From assembly GCA_023052935.1 (NCBI GenBank), contig CM041298.1, forward strand, positions 66,303,838 to 66,367,837: a stretch of 64,000 nucleotides of DNA, written 5' to 3'. A model generated the notes under the pieces. It was not told the DNA's origin, searched no databases, and worked only from the letters and a program-made list of their open reading frames with translations. This document shows, one piece after another, positions 21,178-31,605 of this stretch. Made by a program: the position numbers and the translations under genes. Source of the DNA: Piezodorus guildinii. Taxonomy: Eukaryota; Arthropoda; Insecta; Hemiptera; Pentatomidae. The number at the start of each line of letters is the position of its first letter. Positions within the stretch are counted from its first letter, which is position 1.

Positions 21178-22945
21178 ACTTTCAGTTACCTATATATGAA
21201 ATAGATAGTAAGAGAAAGTATTGCGATCGTGGAAATTGTCTATTTCCAGTTTTCGACGGAAATACACGTTTTATGGTCTCCTGAGTCCAAATAACCAAGT
21301 CCCGATAAAAGGTCTGTGTGTGTGTCCGTGTATGTATGTGTGTAGTAAGTCTAGCGCAAAAACGGTAAGTCGTACAAAACTGAAATTTCATATTTAAGAC
21401 AACTTACACGCGAGATGTTACAGCAACATTTTCATCAAAATCGGCTTTTAAGAAAAGCCACCATATACCATGCATTTTGCACCTTTTTAAGATTTTCTCA
21501 AAAACGGCTCTAACGATTTTCATTAAAATCGCTATATTGATGTAAAATTGAATGGGCTATAATTTAATGTAAGTTTCATTCTGATTGAAATAGTCTGACA
21601 GAGCATAAATGTCGATATTTTAAATTTTCTTCCTCTGAAGTACCTTTGATTTTGTAGATTTAAAAAAAATAGGCACATCATCTTATTAGCATTCATAAAT
21701 AACGGCTAAATATGCCAGTTGAGCGAATTTTATAAAGAACTAAAGGAGAAAAGTGCAAACATATTTTTGTATGCAATTTTTGTTTTTTTATATTAAGAAC
21801 AGTAATATAGACGTATAATATACCGTTAGAAAGAGAAAGATTTTAGAAAAAATATTATCTGATACACAAAGTTGTAAAAGGTAATATTAGGTTCTGTCAC
21901 ATGAAATGTCCGTTTTCAAGGTAAAGGATTTTTATTAAAAATACGATATGGAAACAAGATAATTTTATTCGAAGTATTCACCTTCTTTTTCTACCCATTT
22001 TTCCCAACGTGACACCAACTTTTTTTATCCCCCAACTGAAAAACTCAGAGCTTTGAAGTGAAACAAAATCTGAAAACGCACTTTTCACTTGATCATCATT
22101 TTCAAAAAGTTTTCCTCTGACGAAGTTGTCTAAATTCCTGAACAGGTGGTAATCTGGAGACAAGTCGAAGAATATGGTGGGTGCGGAAGAACTTCGTGGC
22201 CCAGTTCTTTCAATTTTTGCACGGTATGTTTTGAAACATGGGGTCTTGCTGCCGCTTTAGTGAGATCATGAGGTACCCATGTATCGAGCTTTTTAACTTT
22301 CCTAATATACTTTAAATGTCTGGAAACGGTAGATGCACTTGCATTTAGTTGTCCTTTAACTGTTTGGTAGGGGTTTCCTTCTACTGTGTTTTGAGGACAT
22401 CGTTGTCTATTACGGACGGAGGTCTTCCTCGGGGCAAGTTTTCCAAGTCGGTATCTTCAGCTGAAAACTTAGCAAACCAACGGCGAATGGTCCGTTCATT
22501 AACACTCCCTTCCCCAAACGCCTTACAAATATTTCTAGCGGCCTCACCTGCTGAATGGCCGAGTTTAAACTCGTACAAAAATATTACCCTAAAATCGCGT
22601 GTTTCCATGTTCAGATTTGGTATACTAAAAAGTGGGTAATTGATTGGGAAGGTAATGTTTATAATTCAAAGGTAGAGGATTAGTAACTGTTTACCTTAAA
22701 ATGTAAACGTTCGGAAGAAAACAACAGAGACCTGCAAAATCCTTTATGTATTTCAGAAACTATAAAAACGGACATTTCATGTGAAACATCCCAATATAAA
22801 GTAAGGAATGGGAAATAAACTTATTACTGACTAACATTTTAATATAGTTATATTATTTAATCTAAATCATATGTTTACAACAAAATTGAAGTATATTTAA
22901 GTTTTTAAAATCGTTTGTATGTATTGTAAGTCGTGTGTTGGACAA
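21178..22945 (+). repeat. Family A copy A5, split by mariner M2
   Basis: Left end TTTTTACTTTCAGTTACC, typical inner blocks to 21885, then the mariner M2, then a diverged right end finishing near GTAAGTCGTGTGTTGGAC. Without M2 the copy is about 0.86 kb. Confidence 0.8.
21887..22794 (-). mobile_element. Mariner deletion derivative M2
   Basis: 908 bp with mariner inverted ends (left TTAGGTTCTGTCACATGAAA, right complement of TTGGGATGTTTCACATGAAA) and TA on both sides. The minus strand starts METRDFRVIFLYEFKLGHSA and reads well through NERTIRRWFAKF and PRGRPPSVIDND, then reaches the same internal deletion as M1 and M3, and resumes with the HPPY/YHLFRNLDNF block. Inserted in family A copy A5. Confidence 0.9.
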
Positions 22946-23272
22946 GAATTTTAGAATTAAGATTTTTTTTTTTTTAAATAGGTCACATCGTAAACATGCA
23001 AAACTCTCTTTATCCTTAGTTATTTTACTACTTTTTAGATGAAACTTTCAATTCAATGGTCCATCCGGAGTCCTCAGATTTTGTGAAACAGCTAATTGTA
23101 TGAAAATAGCTGTAATAAATCAAACCAGTCAACAATAAAGCCCCGTGAATTGAACAAAGCACAAGATTTATTGATGTTCTATATTGTGATCAACAATTGA
23201 GAGAGTACAATAAGAACGATTTATCCATGTTGTTGGTTAAAGTCGAATAAAAGTTCGCATATACCTTTAGAT

Positions 23273-23711
23273 TCTAACGGTTCTTTACGGATATGAAACG
23301 TGGCCGCTACTTTGAAGGATGAACAACGGCTTAAGGTTTTCGAAAATAAGGTATTGCGTAAAATATTTGGCCCAAAGAGAGATGAGGCCACTGGGGAGTT
23401 TAGAAGGTTGCACAACGCGGAATTGCGGAACTTGCATCCTGTGAATATAATTGAGCTGATTGCATCGCGGAGACTCAAATGGGCGAGTAAAGTTGTTGGG
23501 CTCGATGACGAGCGGATTCCGAGAAAGTTGGTATTTGCTGATCCGACTGGTAGGCGTCCGAAAGGTAGGCCGAAGCGGAGATGGGAGGATTGCGTTAAGG
23601 CTGATCTCGGGAGCTTGGGCTTGAAAGGTGAACATTGGACGAGTCTGTGTAGGCGGAATTTGGTGGTATCGGCATCGAACCTTCGGGTTCGCTAAGCCTA
23701 TTATTATTATT
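23273..23711 (+). mobile_element. 5'-truncated RTE-like LINE 3' end
   Basis: Bounded by a 14 bp target duplication ATATACCTTTAGAT (23259-23272 and 23712-23725). It encodes the last ~130 residues of an ORF2: LKDEQRLKVFENKVLRKIFG, then IASRRLKWASKVVGLDDERI, then GRPKRRWEDCVKADL, with a stop at 23693. The tail is (TTA)n. The open frame is uninterrupted, which suggests a fairly young insertion. Confidence 0.8.
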
Positions 23712-23952
23712 ATATACCTTTAGATAGCCTCACGTCACCAGATCTTATTAAAGAACGTTCCAGGGTTATTAATCAATTATTAGGTAGATAAATAAATATT
23801 AGGGAAATAAGAGAAAAAGCTAAGTCTGTAAAGTTGGATGCATCTAGGTAAATATGCATTTCAAGTGTTAAAAAATATCTAAATTTTGCTACGTTATTTT
23901 TAGTGGAATTGAGAAAGAAAAATAGATCCGTGATCAGAAAAGAAAAAAAAAA

Positions 23953-24522
23953 TCTGGTGCGAGCAACACTCCACTTTCACTGACCTCAGTTGTTTAAATT
24001 GATTTCAGAACTTTTAAATAAAGTTAATATTGAAAAAATGTTAAAGAATTATATTGAGTTACGATGAAAATAAATGTATCAGATTAAATAATCTAACAAT
24101 AGATATTTAAGCTCCAAGAAACTGTTTTAATCAGAATGAAATATATTAGATATTAAAACGCCATTAAATTTCATACCGTTACAGCGGGTTTAATCATAAT
24201 CGTTAGAGCCGTTATTAAGAAAATAGGAAATATATACGAAATGCATGAAGTAGCTCTTCTGGTTTACCGATTTCGTTAAAAATATTTCTGTTACATCTCA
24301 GGCATACACATTTTTACAATATGATATTTCAGTTTTATACAATTTATCGTTTTCGAGCTAGAATTTCGACATACACACTCATACCATTTTGCGGGACTTG
24401 GTCCTTTGGACTCAGGAGTCGCTAAAGTGTGTATTTCCGATGAAAACTCAAATTTGAAAATTTTCCCTATCGCAATACTTTCCTCAATATACTATATTTT
24501 TTATATATAGGTAAGTAAAAGC
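23953..24522 (-). repeat. Family A copy A6
   Basis: Starts AATCTGGTGCGAGCAACACT, ends TATATATAGGTAAGTAAAAG; the middle is deleted, leaving about 570 bp. Confidence 0.85.
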
Positions 24523-25197
24523 AGATTGTTTTTATTGTGTCCCTCAAATGGTAACTCTGCATTTGACGAATTTAATTTCTTCAAACAGTAAACTCCAATT
24601 GCTGCTCAACATAAATAGTGTGCTTATCGAAAACCAATCCATACACTTGAACGAATCAAAAACTGATAAAACAGCTTTCCGTCATACATTTGTATTTATC
24701 AACAGTGACGTCAACTAAAGAATAAAAACTTTCTAACTTATTTATGGAGAAGTTATAATTAATTATTTTATTGTCAATTAAAGTTACTAAGATGTAATGG
24801 TGTTTCAAGCCGGATGGGCTTTTTTTGCACTCTACATGTAAGCATTATTGGAATACTAAGTTATAATTTAATGGATAACAAAAGTAATAGAGGAAAAATT
24901 AACAACAAAAAAACTCTAAAAAGACAGACATAGACAAAAAGATATAAACAAATAATTAAATAAAAAACAGAAATAAAAAAGCAAAACAATAAATCATTAT
25001 TACTATAGAACAATATGTTTAGGTCTCTTATGCTTATTTTACGTTAAATCAGCTTTGGAATAATTTACAATTTCCCGAATATGGTCATGCTCACTGTTTT
25101 CACAAGCTTTGAAAAAATGTGTAGTTACCTAATAAATGAAAGTTGATATACTAGGCATATTCAAACAGCAATGCATGAGATCAATTGGTGTCCATCT
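24523..25197. other. AT-rich sequence, nothing recognised
   Basis: No reading frame or element end seen; A-rich between 24880 and 25000. Confidence 0.4.
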
Positions 25198-25555
25198 ATG
25201 TATATGAAATATATAGTAAGGGAAAGTTTTTTTGTTATTTATCTAACGTCACTTTATGCTACTAAGACTGTTCGGACGATGCTACAGTGGGAAACCTGAA
25301 TTCTGCCTATCCAGATTTAATCAGGAGAGGGATCTGACATCGCACAGGCGGAACCACTTTTTTACGTTCCCTCCAAAGGACGGCATAAATAAAGATTTTT
25401 TATTCCCATTAAAAATTCCTAGGACCACCTGCGGGTTTGAACCCGGGATCTTTAGCATAGAAGGCTGTTATGGATCGTATTGCGATCGTGAAAATTTTCA
25501 ATTCTGCATTTTCACCGGAAATACACGTTTTAGGGTCCCTAAACTACTCCAAATG
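25198..25555 (+). repeat. Family A fragment A7 split by SINE2
   Basis: Left piece ATGAAATATATAGTAAGGGA then AAGT at 25220; right piece from about 25476 (ATTGCGATCGTGAAAATTTT) to 25555. In intact copies these two pieces are contiguous, so the SINE2 between them is a later insertion. Confidence 0.8.
25225..25473 (-). mobile_element. SINE2 copy in A7
   Basis: Minus-strand SINE2 lacking the first part of its tRNA-like head; box-B-like GGGTTTGAACC is present on +-strand complement (25433-25443). Ends with the typical ATAAATAAC-like tail at the left. Confidence 0.8.
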
Positions 25556-25976
25556 TGTTTTTTTTTTTTTTTCTGATGAAAGCACCCTCAACCAACTTCT
25601 CCATCATATATTCTCAGGAGTCAACAATAACTCCATCGCTAGATTTTATAGTATTGACAAAAGGAGTGGTCGAAAACCTTTGTCGAATCGCTTACGACGA
25701 TTCGAAATCGTCCGTTTTTACATAGTTCATTATTTTGTTTTCCAGGAGAGAAGAACATTTTTCAACGCTTTGTTTTGGGTTGGGCTCTTTCTCTTCACGT
25801 TGCTTTCACGTGACAATTAACTTCTGATCCTGAATCTAAAAACCAAGGCCTTCATCAGTTAAACCATCTCCCTTACTTTACCTCAGCAATGGACCAATCC
25901 ATTTTCACTTTACCTTTTGTTCATCTACAGTTGCATACTTTCCTTCACAGAGACCACACAATGACATATTAAAAAT

Positions 25977-26552
25977 CTAGTGCGCCCAACACATGACTTT
26001 CATTTATCATAACATGTTTTTTATGAGATAATCTATTATATTATTATCTATAGCCATCAGTTAGTTTCATCGGCTTTTCATCACTCTCCATTAACTTTTA
26101 TGATTTTTTTTTTTTTTTATATTTTAATATTTTTTTCTAAACCTTTAGCTTTCCAATTTCCAAAGTATATTATTCATCGATATTACTGTTCTTATGTTCA
26201 AAAACACAAAAATTGCTTTGAAAAATATTTGTGCTCTTTTTTTCTTTTGGTGGTGATTGAATTCGCTCAGCTTATATGATTGCACATGTTTTATCAATGC
26301 TAACGAAATAATATAATTTATTTATTTTTAAATCTACATTATTAAAAGAAAATTCCGAAATTCAGCATTTTAGCCCTGTCATACTATTTCAATCAGAATA
26401 AATCCTACATGATCTTAGAGCCCATTAAATTTTACACAGACATAGTGAGTTTATCTAAAATCGTTTTTGAGGAAATTGATCCCTGTGCTAAAAATAATGT
26501 TTAGAAATAAATCATTTCTGGTTTTGGTTTATTATTTTCAATAATCGAACGG

Positions 26553-26605
<53 letters not shown>

Positions 26606-27008
26606 ACCTTCCCTCTCAATATTTGAGAGCTTTCATTTCAAGATACGTAAAAAAATCTTATCCATAGCATTTCTCCAAAACTTTTTATTTTTTATAGTAA
26701 GTAATGGATACTATAATAGCAGGAAAGGCTTGTCAAAATGAGTAAACACAAGTGTTTTAACCGTGGTATAAGGAAGTCTCGATCAATACTCGTGCAGGGT
26801 TTCTATACTAGCTGATTATAGAAATAGTGGGAGTTAGTGTTTACCTGTAGTGGAGCTAGGAAGCCTTTTGGAATTTTCTTAGTAACTGTATACTTGGTCA
26901 TTTGGACTCCGGGAGGGGGAGGGGCTCTAAAACGTGTATTTCCATTAAAAACTGAAATTCGAAAATTTCCATAACCGCAACCTATTTCATCTGTAAGAAA
27001 AAAAAGTA
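25977..27008 (-). repeat. Family A copy A8 with internal insertion
   Basis: Starts TCTAGTGCGCCCAACACATG, continues to about 26490, then about 390 bp of other sequence including a long poly-A (26551-26604), and resumes at 26885 with ATTTGGACTCCGGGAGGG and the terminal CGTGTATTTCC and AATTTCC blocks. Confidence 0.7.
26551..26604. repeat. Poly-A run of about 54 bp
   Basis: Uninterrupted A. It may be the tail of a retroelement inserted in A8, but no body is recognisable next to it. Confidence 0.95.
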
Positions 27009-27078
27009 ATATTATTACTCCATTAATGTAATTTTTATTTTTAAATTAAAAAAAAAAAAAAAAGAAGTAAAAAAAAAG

Positions 27079-27081
<3 letters not shown>

Positions 27082-27140
<59 letters not shown>
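27082..27140. repeat. (TA)n microsatellite
   Basis: Uninterrupted TA between A8 and A9. Confidence 0.95.
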
Positions 27141-27144
<4 letters not shown>

Positions 27145-27148
27145 GTAT

Positions 27149-27820
27149 CGTGCGGCAACGCACGACTTTCGCTTATATCCGTTGTTTAAAATCAATTTAA
27201 GAACATTAAATAAATGTACAGGTGAAAAAAGTAATTGCATAGAGATTTCAATTTTTTCGTTGCCTAATCAATTAAATTATTATTTGCAACAATAAGTTTT
27301 ATCCGTTTGTTTATTTATTTAACGTCACTTTATGCTACTATGGCTAATCGGACGATGCTACAGTGGGAATCCTAAATTTTGCCTATCCAGGTTTTATTTG
27401 GATAGGGATCTTTAACGAGTACCTGACATCGCACAGGCTCGGGACCACCTTTTAACGTCCCCTCCGAAGGACGGCATAACTAAGGATTTTTTACTCCCAT
27501 TAAAAAATCCTGGGACCACTTGCGGATTTGAACCCGTGACCTTTGGCATAGGAGGCTGTTATGCTAACCACCCAGCTACAAGTGATCCCTCGTTTTAATC
27601 CGTTTTTTCATCGCTCTCCATTAACTTTTTCGATTTTTTTTTTTTTATAAGATAATATTTTGTTTCTAAACCTTAAGCTTTCTAATGCTATATTACACAT
27701 TTACATTCATATTACTACTCTTGTGTTGAAAAAAAAAAATAAATAAATAAAATATATATTGCTCTTTTCTCCTGTTGTTGGTGAAATAATTCGTTCAACT
27801 TGGATATAGCCTTTTTTTTT
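27149..27820 (-). repeat. Family A copy A9 split by SINE2
   Basis: Left piece starts with the diverged TAGTATCGTGCGGCAACGCA end; the right piece resumes at about 27592 with CATCGCTCTCCATTAAC and the CTTTCTAATGCTATATTA block. Truncated at right. Confidence 0.7.
27305..27590 (-). mobile_element. SINE2 copy, nearly complete
   Basis: On the minus strand: ...GATCACTTGTAGCTGGGTGG (box A region), CACGGGTTCAAATCCGCAAG (box B), then the body with GGACGTTAAAAGGTGG and the CGATGTCAGGTACTCGTTAA block, ending ATAAAGTGACGTTAAATAAA. Best minus copy of the family. Confidence 0.85.
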
Positions 27821-28122
27821 TTTTCCGTTAAAGAGCATTAATAATAGTAAAAGATAAGTGTACAAATGTTGTAAACAGAAACTATCCTACGGGCTATATG
27901 CATCTGATGGAGTATTCAGAAAAACTCATTATTTTTAATTTTCCGAAACTTCACAACTAGTTTTTATAACTGCAAAGCTTTAAGTTTGATATGTAGTTTT
28001 AGAAAACCTTATTAGTTACTTTCTTATTTCAAAGTATTTTACGTAAATAAACTAATAAATGCATAATGATCCGCTATTTGGATGAAAATTGCGTATAAGA
28101 TCTTGGTGCCATTTTTTCTTAC

Positions 28123-28192
28123 CCCTTGGACGTCTGGACTGAAATCTGGAAGCTTTCCAGTACAACAGATTCCACGAACACAATAACTGTAT
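28123..28192 (-). CDS. Candidate host exon (minus strand), cysteine-rich
   Basis: On the minus strand a 70 bp block is bounded by a good 3' splice site (CACATGTTTGTTCGCAG) and a consensus 5' splice site (AAGGG|GTAAGA). One frame is open across it and reads YSYCVRGICCTGKLPDFSPD then VQG, with three cysteines. The surrounding sequence matches none of the repeat families in the window. Cys-rich extracellular proteins are one possibility; I do not recognise the gene. The evidence is splice signals plus one open frame only. Confidence 0.35.
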
Positions 28193-28870
28193 CTGCGAAC
28201 AAACATGTGGCCAACCGGTGAGAGGGAATAAGAATCAAACAAGTTCTTACTATCTTAAACACCATTACACAAAAAAAAAATTTAGACTATTCATTTCAGT
28301 ATGGCTGTTGTTTTTTTTATTTTTTTTATTTTTTTACTTATTGAAAGTTAATAAGAGAAGCAACACATTTGTTAGGAGTCGTAGCAATATTTCGTTTGCG
28401 AATTCCCTTTGTACATGTGACAATGTTACATTTTCGAATCATTTATTATAATATGTACTATAATCCGAACTCTAAAAACTGAGTCATTGAATTAAATAAT
28501 TTATATTCAGGCGCCATTTTAAAAGTAATCGGGTGATTTCAAAGTTAAGGTGTTAGGATCTTCACCGGATGCCATAATATTTTTGTGACAAATTTTGAAA
28601 AAATTGGTCCAGTAGTTTCGCACAAAAGCTGCGGACAGACGGATTTTTTTTTATACGTTATTCGGTAACGTATATTGTATTATATTATTTCAAGGTTCAA
28701 AAAAAAAAAAAAAAAAAAACTGTACCACTACAACCCATGAAGAGTTTTGGGCTCAATACATGTAGAGATTCGTACTGTTTCTAGCAACGGCCGTGGAATG
28801 AGGTGATTCGGCCGAGATCACGCTCAGCCGCCAGGTTTTTCCCCATTTTTGGGTACCTACTTGATTGAGG

Positions 28871-31038
28871 TATCGGCAAAGAAGACTCTATTGAAAACTT
28901 ATACTCCAATTTACTGAAATGTATAAGGGATGCATGTGTGCAGGGAACAAAAACAGATAAAACAAGGGGTAAACGAAGCAAAAAACTATCTGAAGAAACT
29001 CAAAAACTTATAGATGAAAGGGAAAGACTAAATAGAATTGTCGATAAAACATTGGAGCAAAAAGAACAGCATGCAGAGGTTCGCAAACTAGTGAGGAAAA
29101 AGATTTCTATAGATCTTCAACTCTATAATGAAAAAATAATATATGATAGTTTATCAAGTACAGGTTCCATAAAAGAAATTAAGCGCCATACTGGTTCTTT
29201 CAATAAAAAACTAATAAAAAAGATCAAATCAACAAGGGGAGTCTGTATAACAAACCGGCAAGAAATAGTACAAGATATGACGAAATATTATAGAAACTTA
29301 TATAAAGACAATACTAAAACCAAAACATATCGTCCTGAAACAGTAAAGGAAAATTACGAGGACCTAAGCATTCTAGAAGAAGAGGTAGAAAAGGCTATTG
29401 AAGGTTTGAAAAAGAAAAAAGCAGCAGGCAGTGACGGTATACCAAACGAGCTTATTATTGAAGGTAAAGAAGCTTTGATAAAACCGCTTAGTATCATCTT
29501 CAATAAAATAATTAATGAAAAGGTAGTCCCTAGCGAGTGGAAAGTAAGCAAGATAATAGTTATACATAAAAAAGGAAAAAAGGATAGCTTGGAGAATTTT
29601 CGCCCGATTTCATTAACCCAAAGTATATACAAACTATTTTGTAATATTTTAAAAAATAGAATAATAAAAACTATCTATCAAGATCACGATATAGAACAAG
29701 CCGGCTTCCGTCCTACTTTCAGTACAACAGATCAACTCCAATGTATAAATCAGCTCATAGAGAAAAGTAGAGAATACGACAGGCAGGTCTATTTATGTTT
29801 TATCGACTATTTCAAGGCTTTCGACTCGATCAGACATAAGTATTTATGGGAAGCTCTGTGCGAATCAGGCGTAGAGAAACTCTACATTGAAGTCATTATG
29901 GAGCTTTATAGGAACGGAAAAGCATTCGTGGCGTTGGATAGGGAAGGCGAATACTTTGAGGTTGAACGAGGAGTGAAACAAGGGTGCCCTCTATCTCCTA
30001 TTCTATTTAATTGTGTTTTAAATAAACTATTTAGAGAATTAAATTGGGAAAGCCTGGGAATATCCGTCAATGGGAAAATGCTCAACAACTTAAGATTTGC
30101 GGACGATATATGTCTAATATCTCCGGACATAAACGGCCTAAGGCGGATGATAGAGGAAATAGTAGGCATTAGCAAAAAATATGGACTTAATATAAATACA
30201 GCAAAAACTAAAATTATGACAAATTCAATAAAAATACCAGTTTATGCTAACAATAGTGAGATAGAATATGTAGAGGAGTACATCTACTTAGGGCAGACCA
30301 TATCATTTAGAGAAAATATCAATAAGGAAATAGAAAGAAGAGTTAAGCTCGGGTGGTGCAAATATTGGTCTCTCCAAAAGATCTTCAAAAGCAATCTATC
30401 ACTAGATCTTAAAACCAAAGTTCTGACCACATGTGTATATCCCACGGTTCTCTACGGTGCTCAAACCTGGGCACTTACAAGAAAACTCGACCGGAGGCTG
30501 AATACCATGCAAATGCAGCTTCTAAGAAGTTTAATGTTTATTCAGAAAAGGGAGAGAATAAAAAACGAAAATATTCTTCAGAAAGTGAACGTTAAAAGTC
30601 TAAGGGTTGAGGCACATCGATTAAAATGGAGCTGGGCTGGTCACTTGGCCAGGCTGAAAGACGAAAGATGGACCAGAGCTTGCACGGAGTGGATCCCGAG
30701 AGAGGACAGCAGGCATAGGGGGCGACCACATCGCAGGTGGAGAGACGAATTGACGCAGACTGTTGGCGAAAACTGGTGGCTGGTTGCGAGGGACAAATCC
30801 TGGTGGATAAACGTTTTAAAAAATATTTAATTTGTGTTTGATTTTGGTGTATTTTTCAAGGAATCTGTTTTGTTTTGTTTTTTGGAGTTTTGTATTTTAT
30901 AATTATTTGTATTTGTATTTCTTTGGATTATTTGCTTTTTTTTCAATATTTTATTATTTCAAACTATAGCTAACTTCTATAAATTCCTCCCTATGGGAGA
31001 GGCTTTTGTCAATATGATGCCAATAAAGCTATTATTAT
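28871..31038 (+). mobile_element. RTE-like LINE, 5'-truncated, inserted in SINE1
   Basis: Bounded by a 13 bp duplication TACTTGATTGAGG (28858-28870 and 31039-31051) of SINE1 sequence. The left boundary cuts into the coding region; the right end is a short (ATT)n tail after CCAATAAAGC, as expected for RTE. Length about 2.17 kb. Confidence 0.93.
28872..30830 (+). CDS. RTE-like reverse transcriptase, open C-terminal 650 codons
   Basis: The frame is open from the insertion boundary to the TAA at 30828-30830, so the true start is lost by 5' truncation (no apurinic endonuclease domain). Numbering from 28938: a basic linker, KKKKAAGSDGIPNELI (about 157), FRPISL, then a catalytic Asp in CFIDYFKAFDS (about 287), KQGCPLSPILFN (about 346), FADD (about 386-389), the thumb block YGAQTWALTRKLD, and the C-terminal LKWSWAGHLARL and RGRPHRRWRDEL. 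All palm motifs are intact and no stop or frameshift is seen over 1.96 kb, so this is the best preserved coding sequence in the window and probably a recent insertion. RTE ORF2 copies element RNA into nicked DNA in the nucleus. Non-autonomous here for lack of endonuclease. Confidence 0.9.
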   Translation: MGKEDSIENLYSNLLKCIRDACVQGTKTDKTRGKRSKKLSEETQKLIDERERLNRIVDKTLEQKEQHAEVRKLVRKKISIDLQLYNEKIIYDSLSSTGSIKEIKRHTGSFNKKLIKKIKSTRGVCITNRQEIVQDMTKYYRNLYKDNTKTKTYRPETVKENYEDLSILEEEVEKAIEGLKKKKAAGSDGIPNELIIEGKEALIKPLSIIFNKIINEKVVPSEWKVSKIIVIHKKGKKDSLENFRPISLTQSIYKLFCNILKNRIIKTIYQDHDIEQAGFRPTFSTTDQLQCINQLIEKSREYDRQVYLCFIDYFKAFDSIRHKYLWEALCESGVEKLYIEVIMELYRNGKAFVALDREGEYFEVERGVKQGCPLSPILFNCVLNKLFRELNWESLGISVNGKMLNNLRFADDICLISPDINGLRRMIEEIVGISKKYGLNINTAKTKIMTNSIKIPVYANNSEIEYVEEYIYLGQTISFRENINKEIERRVKLGWCKYWSLQKIFKSNLSLDLKTKVLTTCVYPTVLYGAQTWALTRKLDRRLNTMQMQLLRSLMFIQKRERIKNENILQKVNVKSLRVEAHRLKWSWAGHLARLKDERWTRACTEWIPREDSRHRGRPHRRWRDELTQTVGENWWLVARDKSWWINVLKNI

Positions 31039-31431
31039 TACTTGATTGAGGCTGGGTGTGCCCCAGGAGGGTCTCCATACCCCAGAATCGCTCCCGGCTG
31101 AAATAAAAGAATAAATAATATTCCGCCACAGGCGTGATTCGAACACAGGACCCAGAGCACAGAACTCACTAGTCCACGCCACAATTCCAATAAAAATTTC
31201 TGATAATAAATCTGAATCTTGTATTTGAATTGTTCATTGTCTTTTCCGCAATAATAAGCTCCGGAATTTAATTAAATATAAATAAGTTAAATTCAAACTC
31301 AATATGGACCTTCAGCACCACAATTTCATATTTGGAGCATTTTTGCTTTATGTTTAGAACGAAGAATATTATCAATAAGGAAAAAAAAATGCATACATCT
31401 TTATTGCAGAATGTTTAAAGTACTTAACATA

Positions 31432-31605
31432 TGGGTCACCTGCGGTTACTATAACAGCCTTTTATGCCCAATGTCGTGAGTTTTATGCCCTAATATTTTT
31501 TAAAGAGAGGGAAGTAAAATTCTACTCTGGAGTCTGTAAGATGTCAGGTACTGATTAAAGATCCCTATCCTAATAAAACCACAATAGGCAAAATTCTTTA
31601 TCTTT
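31432..31605 (+). mobile_element. SINE2, diverged partial copy
   Basis: Recognisable blocks GGGTCACCTGCGGTTAC, GATGTCAGGTACTGATTAAA and GATCCCTATCCTAATAAAAC; box B region is degraded. Confidence 0.65.

Larger units (their letters stand above)
28700..31190 (-). mobile_element. SINE1 copy S1b, split by an RTE insertion
   Basis: The 3' half (poly-A end, 28697-28858) and the tRNA-like half (31052-31190, with GATTCGAACACAGG as box B complement) are the two parts of one minus-strand SINE1, separated by the RTE element at 28871-31038. Confidence 0.9.
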
